Assembly: GCA_002989075.1 (NCBI GenBank)
Contig: PSQN01000005.1
Location: 310,001 to 374,000, forward strand
Reading direction: 5' to 3'
Source: Arthonia radiata
Lineage: Eukaryota > Ascomycota > Arthoniomycetes > Arthoniales > Arthoniaceae
DNA length: 64,000 nt
Shown: positions 30,793 through 41,101 of the stretch, one piece after another
How positions within the stretch are numbered: the first letter of the stretch is position 1
How the letters are laid out: the number at the start of each line of letters is the position of its first letter
The notes under the pieces: generated by a model
Databases searched by the model: none
Told to the model about the DNA's origin: nothing
The model's input: the letters and a program-made list of their open reading frames with translations, nothing else
Made by a program: the position numbers and the translations under genes

Positions 30793-32688
30793 TCAGGTCG
30801 ACCCGTCAGGATAGCGCGTCCAGGTCCCGTTGGGATGCCATATGGAGGCCCTCGTGTAATCCCCACTGGCTGCGCCGCTCATGAAGCCGAATCTGAAATA
30901 TTCTGGGTCATCCACAGGCGCCGTGCGCGTCCACGTAAAGTTACTGAATCCATCGTAGAGGTAACTGCGGAAGCGCTCGACATCGTTGACTAAGACACTG
31001 ATGCCATCAAAGTCGGTGGGGATGCGATCCCAGAAGAACGTGATCTCTGAGCTGCCACTGATGGCTGGCTGGGTGATGTTGGGTAGCATAGACCCAATCA
31101 GGGAATCTCCTTGTAGCTGAGCCGGTGTTTGCAAGATGCTGTCAAAGCCCCAACGAGCGGTGCCATCAATGAACAGGCCAATCAGCAGCCCTTGGTACAA
31201 CAGAGACGGCCTTGTCTGCATCGCTGTACCCGGCAAAAGTAATAGCGCCAGGATGTAGTGATGAATGCGCAGGTTCATGTCCGGGATGGCAATAAACATG
31301 CAAAGACAAAACCCCATGAACAGATACAGCGCTATGTACTTGGGGAAAAGTCCCTCGACTCGGAAGGCCCAAGCCTGTCCAAGTGCGATGACCAATAGAA
31401 CAATCACGATGATTACCAAGGCAGTGATGGCTCCTGGCTGTTGCTGAAGGTCATGTCCGGTTAAGCGCTGTATTGGGATCTTGTCGAACGTGTAGTTGTT
31501 CAAACATCCGACGAGGCAGGCTCCGAGCCACAGCACGGCTTTCTCAATCTGGGCGCGCAGGCCAGTCAAGGTCTTTTTGATCGCAAAAACATAGATGGCA
31601 TAAGCGCAGAACGCCGCTGGTAGAAAGCGCCCGAGAGCCGAGGAAACAAGTCCATAGTAGTTGGCTTGAGAGGGCGGATCCGAGACCAGTGCAACATGAA
31701 AGAACAGTGCACAAAATTCGGAGAAGAAGAACACTGCAGGAGACGTTGTGAATATGGCCAGAATCGTGGAGAAGATAACAGTGACTGCCAACAGCGGCCA
31801 TCGCAGATCTTTGCAATGAGTCAGTGTGTCTGGTACAAAGCTGTACGATACTGGGAAGTCTGAATCGAAGGCGAAGCTGCTGATCCCGTTCTGCGCGGTG
31901 CTCGGGAAGTCAAAGTGGTTCCCAACCAGCGAGACAGCACCGCAGCCGCCATCTTGATTGCTGATGAAGCCAGCATGAATGGCTGCAGAGCAGACGAATG
32001 AGTCTCCGCGATAAACAGCGCTACCAACACTGTCGGCGCGATCGCTCGGACCACCGACTACAAGTGGCTGATAGTTGACAACTTGATCCCCGATGGCGTA
32101 TGGGTTGAGGACCTGAGTGCGCAAACAGTTGGCTTGACACCGGAAAGCTAGCGTTTGATTCTCAAATGGACGACAGTCATTTCCATTCAGACCACACCCG
32201 TTGTTCTTGTTCCAGAAAGAGTCGGTGCAGCTAAGAGTCTGTGGCGATCCGTAGCCTGGAACTACGTCGGTGAAGGCAGACTGGTGCAGAATCGTGACGA
32301 AGATCAGCAACCAAGAAAAGTACAAAGCCATGAGTAGCCAGAAGCGTTGTCGTCGCTTCGGAGCATATCGATCCAGGATCGCAATGGGAGTCGTTTGTAT
32401 CTGTGGAAAGATGGGCGTAATCTTCCACGGACGGGGCGGATCAGGGCCTTTCGCGTAATTCACGATCCATGCCATACTCCTTCGTAAAGGTTGAGGGACG
32501 TGTTGCTTCGTGCGCTGGAGCCATTTAGGAGTAGCATTTTGGTCCTGTTGTCGCCCATCATCCGATACGCCACCTGATACCTGAGCCTCTGCCTCGCCAA
32601 TGGTGCTTCCATTAGATGATGAGGACTCGTCCCGGTAATGCCTGAATTGGCGAGAGCCTGTCGAGACTCGAGGGTCGGGCGGCCCCAT
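30793..32688 (-). CDS. LCCL-domain polytopic membrane protein
   Basis: Single exon, 631 residues. A cytosolic Ser-rich N-terminus is followed by a first helix (FWLLMALYFSWLLIFVTILH), then an extracellular LCCL domain with its conserved Cys pattern: CTDSFWNKNNGCGLNGNDCR, CQANC, VYRGDSFVCSAAIHAGFISN and GGCGAVSLVG. About eight further hydrophobic helices follow, including VIFSTILAIFTTSPAVFFF and AITALVIIVIVLLVIALGQA, and the extracellular-looking C-terminus carries several N-glycosylation sequons (NITQ, NFTW, NGTW). The combination of LCCL plus multiple helices is a conserved fungal family of unknown function, likely vacuolar or plasma membrane. Length and structure appear complete. Confidence 0.93.
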   Translation of the reverse strand: MGPPDPRVSTGSRQFRHYRDESSSSNGSTIGEAEAQVSGGVSDDGRQQDQNATPKWLQRTKQHVPQPLRRSMAWIVNYAKGPDPPRPWKITPIFPQIQTTPIAILDRYAPKRRQRFWLLMALYFSWLLIFVTILHQSAFTDVVPGYGSPQTLSCTDSFWNKNNGCGLNGNDCRPFENQTLAFRCQANCLRTQVLNPYAIGDQVVNYQPLVVGGPSDRADSVGSAVYRGDSFVCSAAIHAGFISNQDGGCGAVSLVGNHFDFPSTAQNGISSFAFDSDFPVSYSFVPDTLTHCKDLRWPLLAVTVIFSTILAIFTTSPAVFFFSEFCALFFHVALVSDPPSQANYYGLVSSALGRFLPAAFCAYAIYVFAIKKTLTGLRAQIEKAVLWLGACLVGCLNNYTFDKIPIQRLTGHDLQQQPGAITALVIIVIVLLVIALGQAWAFRVEGLFPKYIALYLFMGFCLCMFIAIPDMNLRIHHYILALLLLPGTAMQTRPSLLYQGLLIGLFIDGTARWGFDSILQTPAQLQGDSLIGSMLPNITQPAISGSSEITFFWDRIPTDFDGISVLVNDVERFRSYLYDGFSNFTWTRTAPVDDPEYFRFGFMSGAASGDYTRASIWHPNGTWTRYPDGST

Positions 32689-33359
32689 ACTATCAACTTT
32701 GGAAGAACGGTAGTTTCAGCACGTCCATGCAGAATGTTCGCTAAAGCGATGCACTTGGGTCGTATTTTCCAATGGACGTTTCACGTTTCAAGACACTGCC
32801 AGCCAGCCAAAAGCGCCGAAGATGCCCTTTGTCCTCTCAAGTATGCTTCAAAAAGTGGTAGGTAATGTGTACAATGCGAAACGAATGTCACTAGCCGACG
32901 GAAGTAAGGCGAAAAGGGGCGACGATAATGAATGTTATACACCCGAAGAGCTGACGGCGCAGACGAAGCGCGTTTTCTCTTGGCGGCTCCATTGACCGTC
33001 CATATTGATTACGCGATGCAGTAATATAGCTTATGGCGTTACCAGGGCTGCGTCTTACGAGCAACCAGGTGTGATTAAGTACATCGGCGCCGTCATCTCA
33101 ACTCTGACAACTTTCCTCGCTTCTCCCCGCATCATCGGCTCAAACACACAACGCAACAAGTGAACGTCGCAAGATGGCCAGAACGCTTACCAAGATGGAC
33201 TGCCATCGGCTTGGCGGTCCCGAGTCGTTGGATCATAGATCCGAGCACCGATATCTGCTTCGCTTCCAAAGCAGACGATGCCTACTGGGACGATACTCAG
33301 TCTCATTTTTCGAACTCCATCCCACAATCGACGAGGGCTAGTATAGCTCAGAACCAAGC
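32689..33359. other. Divergent promoter region
   Basis: About 670 bp between the LCCL gene (-) and the aminotransferase gene (+). No recognised motif beyond ordinary sequence. Confidence 0.5.
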
Positions 33360-35231
33360 ATGGCGTCAGCGAGCTCCCAGGAGTCATCACGCCTTTCACC
33401 GCCTAAGGACCTATGGCATCTCTTGTCAAAAGAAACTCAGAATCGACAATTAAGCAACATCAAGCAATTCTACAAGTACTTCTCGATCCCGGGCATCGGC
33501 CAGCTTGCTGGAGGTCTGCCTAATCCTGGATACTTCCCTTTCGACAACCTTATCTCGGACGCCGCCACCCCAGATCGCTTCCAACCCACACCCAACAAGC
33601 CCGTCGATCCTCCCTCGCTCGAGGGTCGCCTCGCCTCCACGAAGCTCGACCCGTCGCCAACTTCCTCGCGCCTCTTAGTCCCACACGAGACCGGCCAGCC
33701 TGATCGCAGCCGCAAGCTCGACCTCGCAAGCGCGCTCCAGTATGGCACAGCAGAAGGCTACCCACCGCTGCGCGAATGGCTGCTTCACTTCGTCAAAGAG
33801 CACATGCACCCGCAGATACCCTACGCTGGCGGCCCCAACATTGTCCTCACAGTCGGCTCTACAGACGGCTTTTCAAAATGCATGCAAGCGCTCAACAATG
33901 TCTGGATCGAAGGCCGCGACCCGCTCACCGCGAAGGAGGGTTTGCTATGTGAAGAGTACGCGTACATGGGCGCCATACAGACGGCTCGGCCACGCGGTGT
34001 CAACATTGTCCCCGTCGCCATCGATGACGAAGGTATGATGGCGTCCGGTCCCGGTGGACTTGGCGAAGTCCTGCAGAACTGGGATCCAAGCAGAGGCAGA
34101 AGACCGCATATGCTGTACACCGTCACCATCGGCCAGAACCCCACGTCCGGCGTGCTGAGCGTGGCGCGCAGGCAGGAGATCTACGACCTCTGCTGCGAGT
34201 ACGACATCGTCATCATCGAGGACGATCCATACTGGTTCCTGCAGTACCCCTCCGCCACACCCAGGCTAGACTTCTCTGACCACCCGACTCGCGCCACCCC
34301 AGCGAGCAAAGGCTCCCAAACAGGCTACGCCTTCCTCGACTCCCTCCTCCCCTCGTACGTCACCCTCGACACCGAAGGCCGCGTCCTCCGCCTCGACACC
34401 TTCTCCAAGACTATCGCGCCAGGTTGTCGCATGGGCTGGATCACAGGCCAGCCCGCCATCATCGAGCGGATCTTGCGCATCACAGAGAGCAGCACGCAGC
34501 AGCCCAGCGGATTCGTGCAGAGTATTGTCGCTGAGCTGCTTGTTGGGCCGCCTCCTGCGCCTGCGGACGGCGCCCCAAACCCGCCTGAGAGTGGGAACGG
34601 CACTCCTGGGATTGGAGGCGGGAAGGAAGGCAGGGGTTATGGCTTTGATGGATGGGTGCGCTGGCTCGAAGGTCTGAGAGGAGAGTATGAAAGGAGGATG
34701 CAGACGATGTGTAAGGTCCTGGACGAAGGGCGTATGCGTGTGAAGGCTGGGCGGAGGCCTAGCTTGACGCTGCCGGTCGAGGATGACGAGTGGACGGTCG
34801 TGCAGAAGGATAGTAAGCCGCTGTATGACTTCCAGTGGCCTATGGGTGGCATGTTCGTGTGGGTGGGTGTGAATCTTGAGTATCACCCATTGTGGCCGGG
34901 TTTGGAGAAGGAGGGTCTGAGTCCTGCGCAGTTGAGTCGGGCGCTGTGGATCTTGTGGACGAGGAAGCCGATGAAAGTCTTGGTGAGCCCGGGTGCCATC
35001 TTTGCGCCGACTGAGGAGGTTAGGGAGAGGAGTTGGAAGTACTATCGCATTTGCTTCGCTGCGGCTGAGAAGGAGGAGGTGGAGGGGCTGAGTAGGCGGT
35101 TTGTGGAGGGTGTGCATCGGTTCTGGGGAATTAGGGATGTGAGGGTTGTGAAGGAGCTGTTGGAGAGTGATGAGGCGAGTATGGGAAGGGTGGAGGACCA
35201 GGACTTGGGGATGCTGCAGGGTTTCTGCTGA
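33360..35231 (+). CDS. PLP-dependent aromatic-type aminotransferase (Aro8-like)
   Basis: Single exon, 623 residues, fold-type I class I/II aminotransferase of the Aro8/Lys-N subgroup. Seen motifs: ISFGGG-equivalent GIGQLAGGLPNPGYFPF, QYGTAEGYPPLREWL, TVGSTDGFSKCMQAL (cofactor phosphate contact), YTVTIGQNPTSGVLSVARR, IIEDDPYWFLQYP (Asp and Tyr that contact the pyridine ring), and DTFSKTIAPGCRMGW with the Schiff-base Lys. The C-terminal domain follows (GGMFVWVGVNLEYHP, LVSPGAIFAP). Longer than the yeast enzyme because of linkers at about 70-110 and 400-430. Known reactions of relatives: transamination of Phe, Tyr, Trp or 2-aminoadipate with 2-oxoglutarate. Which substrate applies is open. Confidence 0.92.
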   Translation: MASASSQESSRLSPPKDLWHLLSKETQNRQLSNIKQFYKYFSIPGIGQLAGGLPNPGYFPFDNLISDAATPDRFQPTPNKPVDPPSLEGRLASTKLDPSPTSSRLLVPHETGQPDRSRKLDLASALQYGTAEGYPPLREWLLHFVKEHMHPQIPYAGGPNIVLTVGSTDGFSKCMQALNNVWIEGRDPLTAKEGLLCEEYAYMGAIQTARPRGVNIVPVAIDDEGMMASGPGGLGEVLQNWDPSRGRRPHMLYTVTIGQNPTSGVLSVARRQEIYDLCCEYDIVIIEDDPYWFLQYPSATPRLDFSDHPTRATPASKGSQTGYAFLDSLLPSYVTLDTEGRVLRLDTFSKTIAPGCRMGWITGQPAIIERILRITESSTQQPSGFVQSIVAELLVGPPPAPADGAPNPPESGNGTPGIGGGKEGRGYGFDGWVRWLEGLRGEYERRMQTMCKVLDEGRMRVKAGRRPSLTLPVEDDEWTVVQKDSKPLYDFQWPMGGMFVWVGVNLEYHPLWPGLEKEGLSPAQLSRALWILWTRKPMKVLVSPGAIFAPTEEVRERSWKYYRICFAAAEKEEVEGLSRRFVEGVHRFWGIRDVRVVKELLESDEASMGRVEDQDLGMLQGFC

Positions 35232-35436
35232 GATCGTGCGGAATTTTGCTAGACACGAGATCATGAATGGAATGCATCACAGATACGACTACTATGAGCG
35301 CTGAGCAAAACAATGTGAGGTTGGTCGAGATGCTCGCATTTATCTACGAGTAATCGCTAATGTATGCTCTCTTCAACATTCTGCGGCCTGCAACGGGCAG
35401 TGATGGCTGATGCGGCGTTCTCAGTCGCGGCCCCCT

Positions 35437-36715
35437 CTACTCTTCATCCTCATCCTCCTCATCGGGCACAATAGCCTTCAACGGCTTATTATCCACGCCG
35501 TTCTCGTTCATCAATTGCATGAACCCCTTCTCAGCCCTCTTCGGCTTTGCATCCTTCACCTTCTCCTGCCCCAGCTTCTTCTCACTGAACACCTTCGCAT
35601 ACGGGTTCAGCCGCATCATCACGGCCCGGTTCTTGAGTGGGTTCTTCTTCTGCGTGTACGGCCGCTTCGTCACCTTGCTGCCCTTCACTGGCCGCAGCAC
35701 CGCCTGCACCTCACTGCTGTTGATTAATTTGGCGATGTCAGGCTGCTTGACGACGTTGCTAGGAAGGAGGAAGTCGCGCTTCAGCTTGGAGGGCTCGGTA
35801 GTGGAGCCGTAGATGGTGTCGAGCGCGGCGAAGGCAGAAGAAGTCCAGATTATGAAGCGGCCGAGGTGGCCACCGGGAGCGAGTTGCAGAAGGTTGAGCG
35901 CGTAGACCGAGCAGGTGTCGACGCCAGGAATGTTGCGGAACGAGCGGACGATGTCTTTGCTGTCCTTCTCCGGATCCCAGACGACGAGCGGGCCACGACG
36001 CTGTGTGTACCGGCGACCTCGCAGCTTACCTTTACCCGCGCGTAGCTTCTTGCTTGCCTTCACCTTTGTGAGATCATCCGACGCACCGACGCCTTTCAGT
36101 AGCTTGAGCGCGGCGGAGGTCTTGGTCACGTTGAAAGCGCTGGAATTGATGACGAGCGGGACTTCGGGCACGCCCTGGACGTGGTGGCCGCGGGCGAAGA
36201 GAAGAGATGGTACGGAGGAGGCAGCGAGTGCAGAAGCCGTGGCGAAGCGCTTCTGCCCTAGATTGATCTTCTGGTGCCACTTGCGCCAGACTTTCGTGGG
36301 CGCGAACATGCGGCCAGAGCGGCATTGATTACCGAAGGCTGCTTGGCCGGCGCGGTGGGTGCCGCCGCCGGAGACACGGGGGATACGAGCGACGGCGCGA
36401 CCTGGGCTGTGTTAGAGACCTGGGTGTTTTGGTGTTGGTGAGGAGATTGTACCTGTGCCCCAGGATTCGGCGGAGGTTTGGTGCCCGGCTTTCTCGCTGA
36501 CGGCGTAGGGTTGGCGCTTGTTCTTGGCCATGCCTGTGTGTACTTGTCTTTCACGAGGATCAGCATTGTTAGTCTGAGATGTGGTGTTCACAGCAGACGT
36601 ACTGGACGATGTCGAGACGGATGGGTGCGCGGAAGACATCTGGGAGCGGGTGGCTGTCTCCGCTGGCAGCACCATCGGCGCCGAGCACGCTCACTGTTGG
36701 GCGTGCGGTGGCCAT
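35437..36715 (-). CDS. RPL4: 60S ribosomal protein L4 (uL4)
   Basis: Exons 36603..36715, 36453..36547 and 35437..36401 with introns of 55 and 51 bp give 390 residues. The start [16 protein letters not shown], the join [19 protein letters not shown], and the join [20 protein letters not shown] rebuild the eukaryotic uL4 N-terminus exactly, followed by [15 protein letters not shown]. The internal extended loop is present ([12 protein letters not shown]) and the basic C-terminal extension ends in an acidic tail (PDEEDEDEE). Structural protein of the large subunit lining the peptide exit tunnel. Introns near the 5' end are typical for fungal ribosomal protein genes. Highly confident. Confidence 0.97.
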
Positions 36716-37529
36716 GGCGTCTGTTACTGTGTGTTAGTGGAAGAAGAGCGGATTCGAGGTCGTCGGTGTCGTAGACTTTTCCGGGCGTCGATGATGGAGC
36801 TCTGAATGTGGGAGCTTATGTAAGCAGCAAGTCTTGGCAAGTTTCATCTTCAGGACCAACGCGACTGCACCTATCCGAATCATGCGCGTCGCTTGTCATC
36901 ACTTGCCCAAGCCATTGGTTTATGAGTCTGGTCGCATGAAGACGTTAGTTGCTGACATTGTTTGTCAAGCTGAGCGATTGAGTGCGGATGGGTACATGGT
37001 GCGATAGGGTCGTAAACCATGCTACCGCCTTCTACGTTTGATGGACGTTCTTGCAGAAGGAAGAAGCCTTTGTAAGACACTCACGAGGTTGAATGAAGAT
37101 CTTTAAGCATGTCATCCGTCTGTTTTGAGATGATGAGAAGTACCCGCTTCGCAGGTATCCCCCTTTCTATCCACACTCAAAGTGGTCTTTGCACTGTTGA
37201 TGGAGGCCCAAGGATATTATATAAAGATGAAAGGTCACGCTATGCTATGCCAAAGATCTGGTGGAAATGCAGGAAATGCGTTCAGATGTAAGAGTATAGG
37301 GCGGCGGCGAGTAACAAGGCACTAAAACAGCTTTCTTCCCCCTTCATCATCAGCTCACTTCCTCCTCTTGGACATACCCCATTGAGCTCTGCCAAGTCAG
37401 CAGCTGCGTCACTTGACTCATTGACGCTCTCGACCTCTATAAAGTCGTTTGCTTTCCCCTCACTACCCTAGCCGGCCGACTCTCAGCTCTCAACTCCAGC
37501 TGTCAATCGTCCGGCTCATCTCCTACAAG
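36716..37529. other. Divergent intergenic region
   Basis: About 810 bp between RPL4 (-) and the next gene (+). Holds a TATAAA box at 37438. No coding frame supported. Confidence 0.5.
37438..37443 (+). promoter_or_regulatory. TATA box
   Basis: TATAAA about 87 bp before the ATG at 37530, preceded by pyrimidine-rich DNA; a reasonable core promoter for the following gene. Confidence 0.45.
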
Positions 37530-38739
37530 ATGTGCTTCCCTTGCTGGCCGTTTGTCGACGTGACGCTCGAGGATCCGCCGAAAGAGAGGAAGCATAGGAA
37601 GAAGAAGAAAGCGAGCTACGACTGGACTGGTTACGGATACAATCCGGTAAGCCGTTGCCCGGACGATTCGTCTTCTGACACTTCGCATCATAACCTCGAC
37701 TCACCGCCACTGCTGCCTTTTCCTGCTGCTATCCCCTCCTTGCAAACTTTGCATCCTGCTTCCTTCAATATCAAGCAGATTGACATACTGCATACTGTCT
37801 GCTTTCTTTTAGAGGAAGCGTCTATTTCCCATTCCTCTTGGGATTTGATCCACGATCTCACACAACATCTCTGCTTCTCCTCGTTCAACAATCGAAATCG
37901 TCAACATGGACTGCTGGCCTCACTACCCACCTTATGGCGCCCACCAGCAACAGCCCGCTTACTACCATCAACAGTACGACAATCATCAGCAATATCCTGG
38001 CCACTCTCAACAAACTTTCCATCCCTCTCAAGAGAACGGCCCTCCCTGCTGGAGTGACCACAGTGGTGCCTTCGTCGGTGTCTCGCATGAACAACAACAT
38101 CACGTAACTTTTCACTCTCACGTCTGCTCTTGCAAATCATCCCGTCGAACGTCAGCTGACCTGAACTAATCACAGCACGCGATGTACGGGCATCACCACC
38201 ATCCCGCCTACGAGCAGCCGCAGCCGCAGCCACAGCCACAGTACCTACAGCCATTCTGCCACGGTCCTCCACCTGGTCCTCCACCTGGTCCCCCACCCTG
38301 CCTTCCGCCCGGTCCACCGCCCGGCCCCTGGCCTCCTATGCCATACCAGCCGCAGCTCATAGCCGCACCACCCGAGCCTCGCCGAAAGAAGCGAAAGACC
38401 AAGAACAAGTGGGTGTACCTTCCGAACGGCCAGATCGCCAAAGACGAGTACCGTGACCACCACATCTGGCACCAGCGTGACGCCGGTCAGTTGGAGGAGG
38501 CCGCTCGTGCTGCCGGAGCCTACAACGCGCACGAGGTCAGACCCGCCAATGCGAAGGCCGGCGACATGTTCATGGTGTTCAATGTCATCGATGGCACTAC
38601 TATGTACGCCTCGCTCTACACGATCGAAGGTGACGATTGGAAGGGGTACTGGCAGCTCCAGCCAGACGGGAGGATGGTGTACTATCGCACCGATGACTAT
38701 CGCGTGTTGAGTGAGGTTGGGAGCAGTGACAGCGACTGA
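37530..38739 (+). CDS. Pro/Gln/His-rich orphan, multi-exon
   Basis: Exons are certain at 38176..38739 and the intron 38104..38175 (GTAACT to AATCACAG). The first part is ambiguous. Model A: exon 37530..37646 (MCFPCWPFVDVTLEDPPKER) spliced over 301 bp to 37948..38103, in frame. Model B: start at the ATG 37906 (MDCWPHYPPYGAHQQQPAYY). The protein has a Gln/Tyr/His-rich segment, a run of PPPGPPPGPPP repeats, a basic patch (RRKKRKTKNKWVYLPNGQIA) and a globular-looking C-terminus (DMFMVFNVIDGTTMYASLYT, GYWQLQPDGRMVYYRTDDYR). No family recognised. Low-complexity content suggests a disordered protein binding SH3-type partners, but that is speculation. Confidence 0.6.
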
Positions 38740-39467
38740 GCACTGAGAATAGGCAGTTCGCAGTCAGCTGCAGACGCCGACAGTATGCAAGGTGCTAAGA
38801 GTGTGCGTCTACACGATAGACTGTTTGAATACATGGAGAGAGCGAAGAGGATCTGCGTGGCCATCGAGGAGTCGCCGGTGACCTCGGAAATCTCACGTCG
38901 GACATTGGAGAGCGCTTCGCAAGCTCAAGATAACGACCGCAAATGATTATGAGCAGACTCAGACGAGACATATGTACACGAATACCAACGGGTAGTGATG
39001 AATCTGGCTGCCTGGTGTTTCTCCCCGTTTGCTTGTACTTCGTTTGGCCCACATGTACTTGTTGGAATGTCAAATCTAATCACATATCCCAACCCCATTG
39101 CCACGTTTCTGCTGGCTATATGAATCGAATATCTTAATATTTTTCAACTCGGTCTCGATCTTGCCTTCATCTCGCCCCGCCAAGGGAGACACCAATGACA
39201 TCACATCCCAGCATCTGATCTCGCCCAAAACTTTTCCATGCAGCGACACTCGGCAGACGCGTGAGTCCAATAAACCGCAGCTCTGCAAACTTGCATACTG
39301 ATAGACTCAGTCTCACCCTCTTCCTATTCTTCGGCCTCCTCGCCTTCCTCTTCCCACCCGTCCTCCAATATCTTATCGCCCTCCCATTCTCCGCCTTCCA
39401 CCACCTCACCGCCCTCTTCCCCTCCACCGCACCACCGCTACAATCCCAGCTACCCGACTACACCAAA
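38740..39467. other. Tandem intergenic region
   Basis: About 730 bp. A possible upstream exon (39238..39260) and 50-bp intron (39261..39310, GTGAGT to GACTCAG) could extend the YjbQ protein; otherwise nothing seen. Confidence 0.4.
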
Positions 39468-39968
39468 ATGTCCTGGTTCCAAAAGACCTTCACGCTCCCC
39501 TCGAAATCGCGCGGCTCCTACCTCGTCACAGACCATGTCGTCTCCTCGCTGCCGGAGCTCAAAGACTACAAGGTTGGGATCCTGCACCTGTTCATGCAGC
39601 ATACGAGCTGTGCATTAAGTCTGAATGAGAACTTCGATGAGGATGTGAGGAGTGATATGAGTGATGCGTTGGATCGGGTGGCGCCAGAGGATCGGAAGGG
39701 GAATTTGTATAGGCATGATGCGGAGGGGCTGGATGATATGCCTGTGAGTATCTGCTCGCGAACGGGATGGGACGTCTGGTGATGAGTATTGGGATACTGA
39801 CGAACGCAGGCACACATCAAGAGCAGTCTAGTCGGCGCGAGTATTACAGTTCCCATCACGAATGGTGGACTCAACACGGGAACATGGCAAGGCATTTGGT
39901 ATCTGGAGTTTCGGGCGAGCAAGCATGCGCGAAAGGTGGTCGCTACGATACAGGGTGAGAAGGCCTAG
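39468..39968 (+). CDS. YjbQ/UPF0047 family protein
   Basis: Exons 39468..39743 and 39810..39968 with a 66-bp intron (GTGAGT to CGAACGCAG) encode 144 residues, the usual family length. The ATG at 39468 has a good context (CACCAAAATG) and begins [20 protein letters not shown] as in relatives. Conserved features: [39 protein letters not shown] and [20 protein letters not shown], containing the His residues thought to bind metal. The family (bacterial YjbQ) shows weak thiamine-phosphate-synthase-like activity when overproduced; the true role is unknown, so the common product name is misleading. In the same frame, a hydrophobic stretch precedes the ATG and could be joined to an upstream ATG at 39238, giving a membrane-anchored form. 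Confidence 0.9.
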
Positions 39969-40220
39969 CATGACTCTGGCGGCTAGGCATTGCCTGACTG
40001 CGTGAAGGTATGAAAGACGATAGCGCTGAAGTAGGACGATTGTAAGATAGCGAGTTGACACGGTCACCGCGACCACATCAATGGCCACATAAATACCACT
40101 GTTGTGAACCATTTGAGTATGATCCTTCACGGTCAGATTCACTTGACAGTGGCGGATTGCCATAAGACTGAACATTGTGTCATAATTCTGTGCGCGTTGT
40201 AAATGGCATGCTTCAGTCGT

Positions 40221-40928
40221 CTATCGGTTCTCAAAAGGCCTGCCAGTCAAGCTCTGGCTCTCCGGCGTCTCAGCGGGATGGCCTTGCGGGTCAAGTGGAT
40301 ACGTGGTCGACGGAAGTGCCTCCAGCATCGGTCTGTGACTCTCGTTCGCCTGCACTTTCTGTCAGCCTCATATTCCACGCAGTATTCGCTTAAGTGGACT
40401 CACAAAAGGCACCCCACAATAAGTGCACCAACAAATCTGGGGCTTATTCACGTTAATGAAAATCCTCGGATGTCCCAGCGGCCCACCGCCACCGTCACAA
40501 GAGACCTGATGCTCCTTCGTCCAGCGCACCGGCTGCTTGTGTATCAAATCAATCGCCGCGTACGGTTGCGGCTGCGAAGCGACGTGCATCTGCTCGAACC
40601 GTGGGCCGACCATCGCCTCGCTGCGCGGTCTTTGGCTGCGGCTCCATGGGGCAAGACGGTTCGGCGCTTGGCTTATGCGTTGTTGCTCGCCTTCGACGGG
40701 ATCTTCGACTAGTGCGAAGTCTCCGGCGAGATCGCTGCTTGTGGGGAGAGCGTTGGTTTCGGAGGTGTTGGGTGGGTTGGGCGCTGGCTGGTTGGTGTTT
40801 ACGGGGACGGGGTTGTCTTGGGTGGTTGGGTAGCTTCTTTGAGGGCGCGCAACTGCGGTGGAGAGGCCGCGAGCGCCATGACGAAGAGGCTGAAGGGCTC
40901 GGAAGACCGAGCGCGGTGCTAGAGACAT
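40221..40928 (-). CDS. NDUFS6: Mitochondrial complex I zinc-binding subunit (NDUFS6 type)
   Basis: Exons 40404..40928 and 40221..40349 over a 54-bp intron (GTGAGT to GTGCAG) give 217 residues. The ATG at 40928 starts a presequence (MSLAPRSVFRALQPLRHGAR) with basic residues and no acidic ones for about 60 positions. The C-terminal domain has the zinc-binding Cys/His set: QVSCDGGGGPLGHPRIFINV followed by QICWCTYCGVPF-ANESHR, exactly the CHCC-type motif of NDUFS6/13-kDa subunit, then LPSTTYPLDPQ. The fungal N-terminal extension includes a Pro/Asn-rich linker. Established role: assembly of the matrix arm of NADH:ubiquinone oxidoreductase in the mitochondrion. Divergent from MPP6, start codons only 173 bp apart. 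Confidence 0.92.
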
Positions 40929-41101
40929 TGTGGCGGCGGTGATAGCTGCGAAGATGAGGAGCTTTCGTCTGATGGAATGGGTCTCTGATTGCCAAGAGCT
41001 GTGCACGGACCATATCTATGCTCTAACACTAGAAACGATCTCTTTCGCGCACGCTTTCTCTTCGCAACCCGACAACCAATTCACGTGCAGTACTTTCAAC
41101 A
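40929..41101. promoter_or_regulatory. Bidirectional promoter of NDUFS6 and MPP6
   Basis: Only 173 bp separate the two start codons, so the region must serve both directions, 5' UTRs included. No clear TATA box is visible. Confidence 0.6.

Noticed and set aside
34266-35264. A 332-codon minus-strand open frame
   Set aside because: It is the antisense shadow of the aminotransferase; His/Pro/Leu-rich, low-complexity, no domain.
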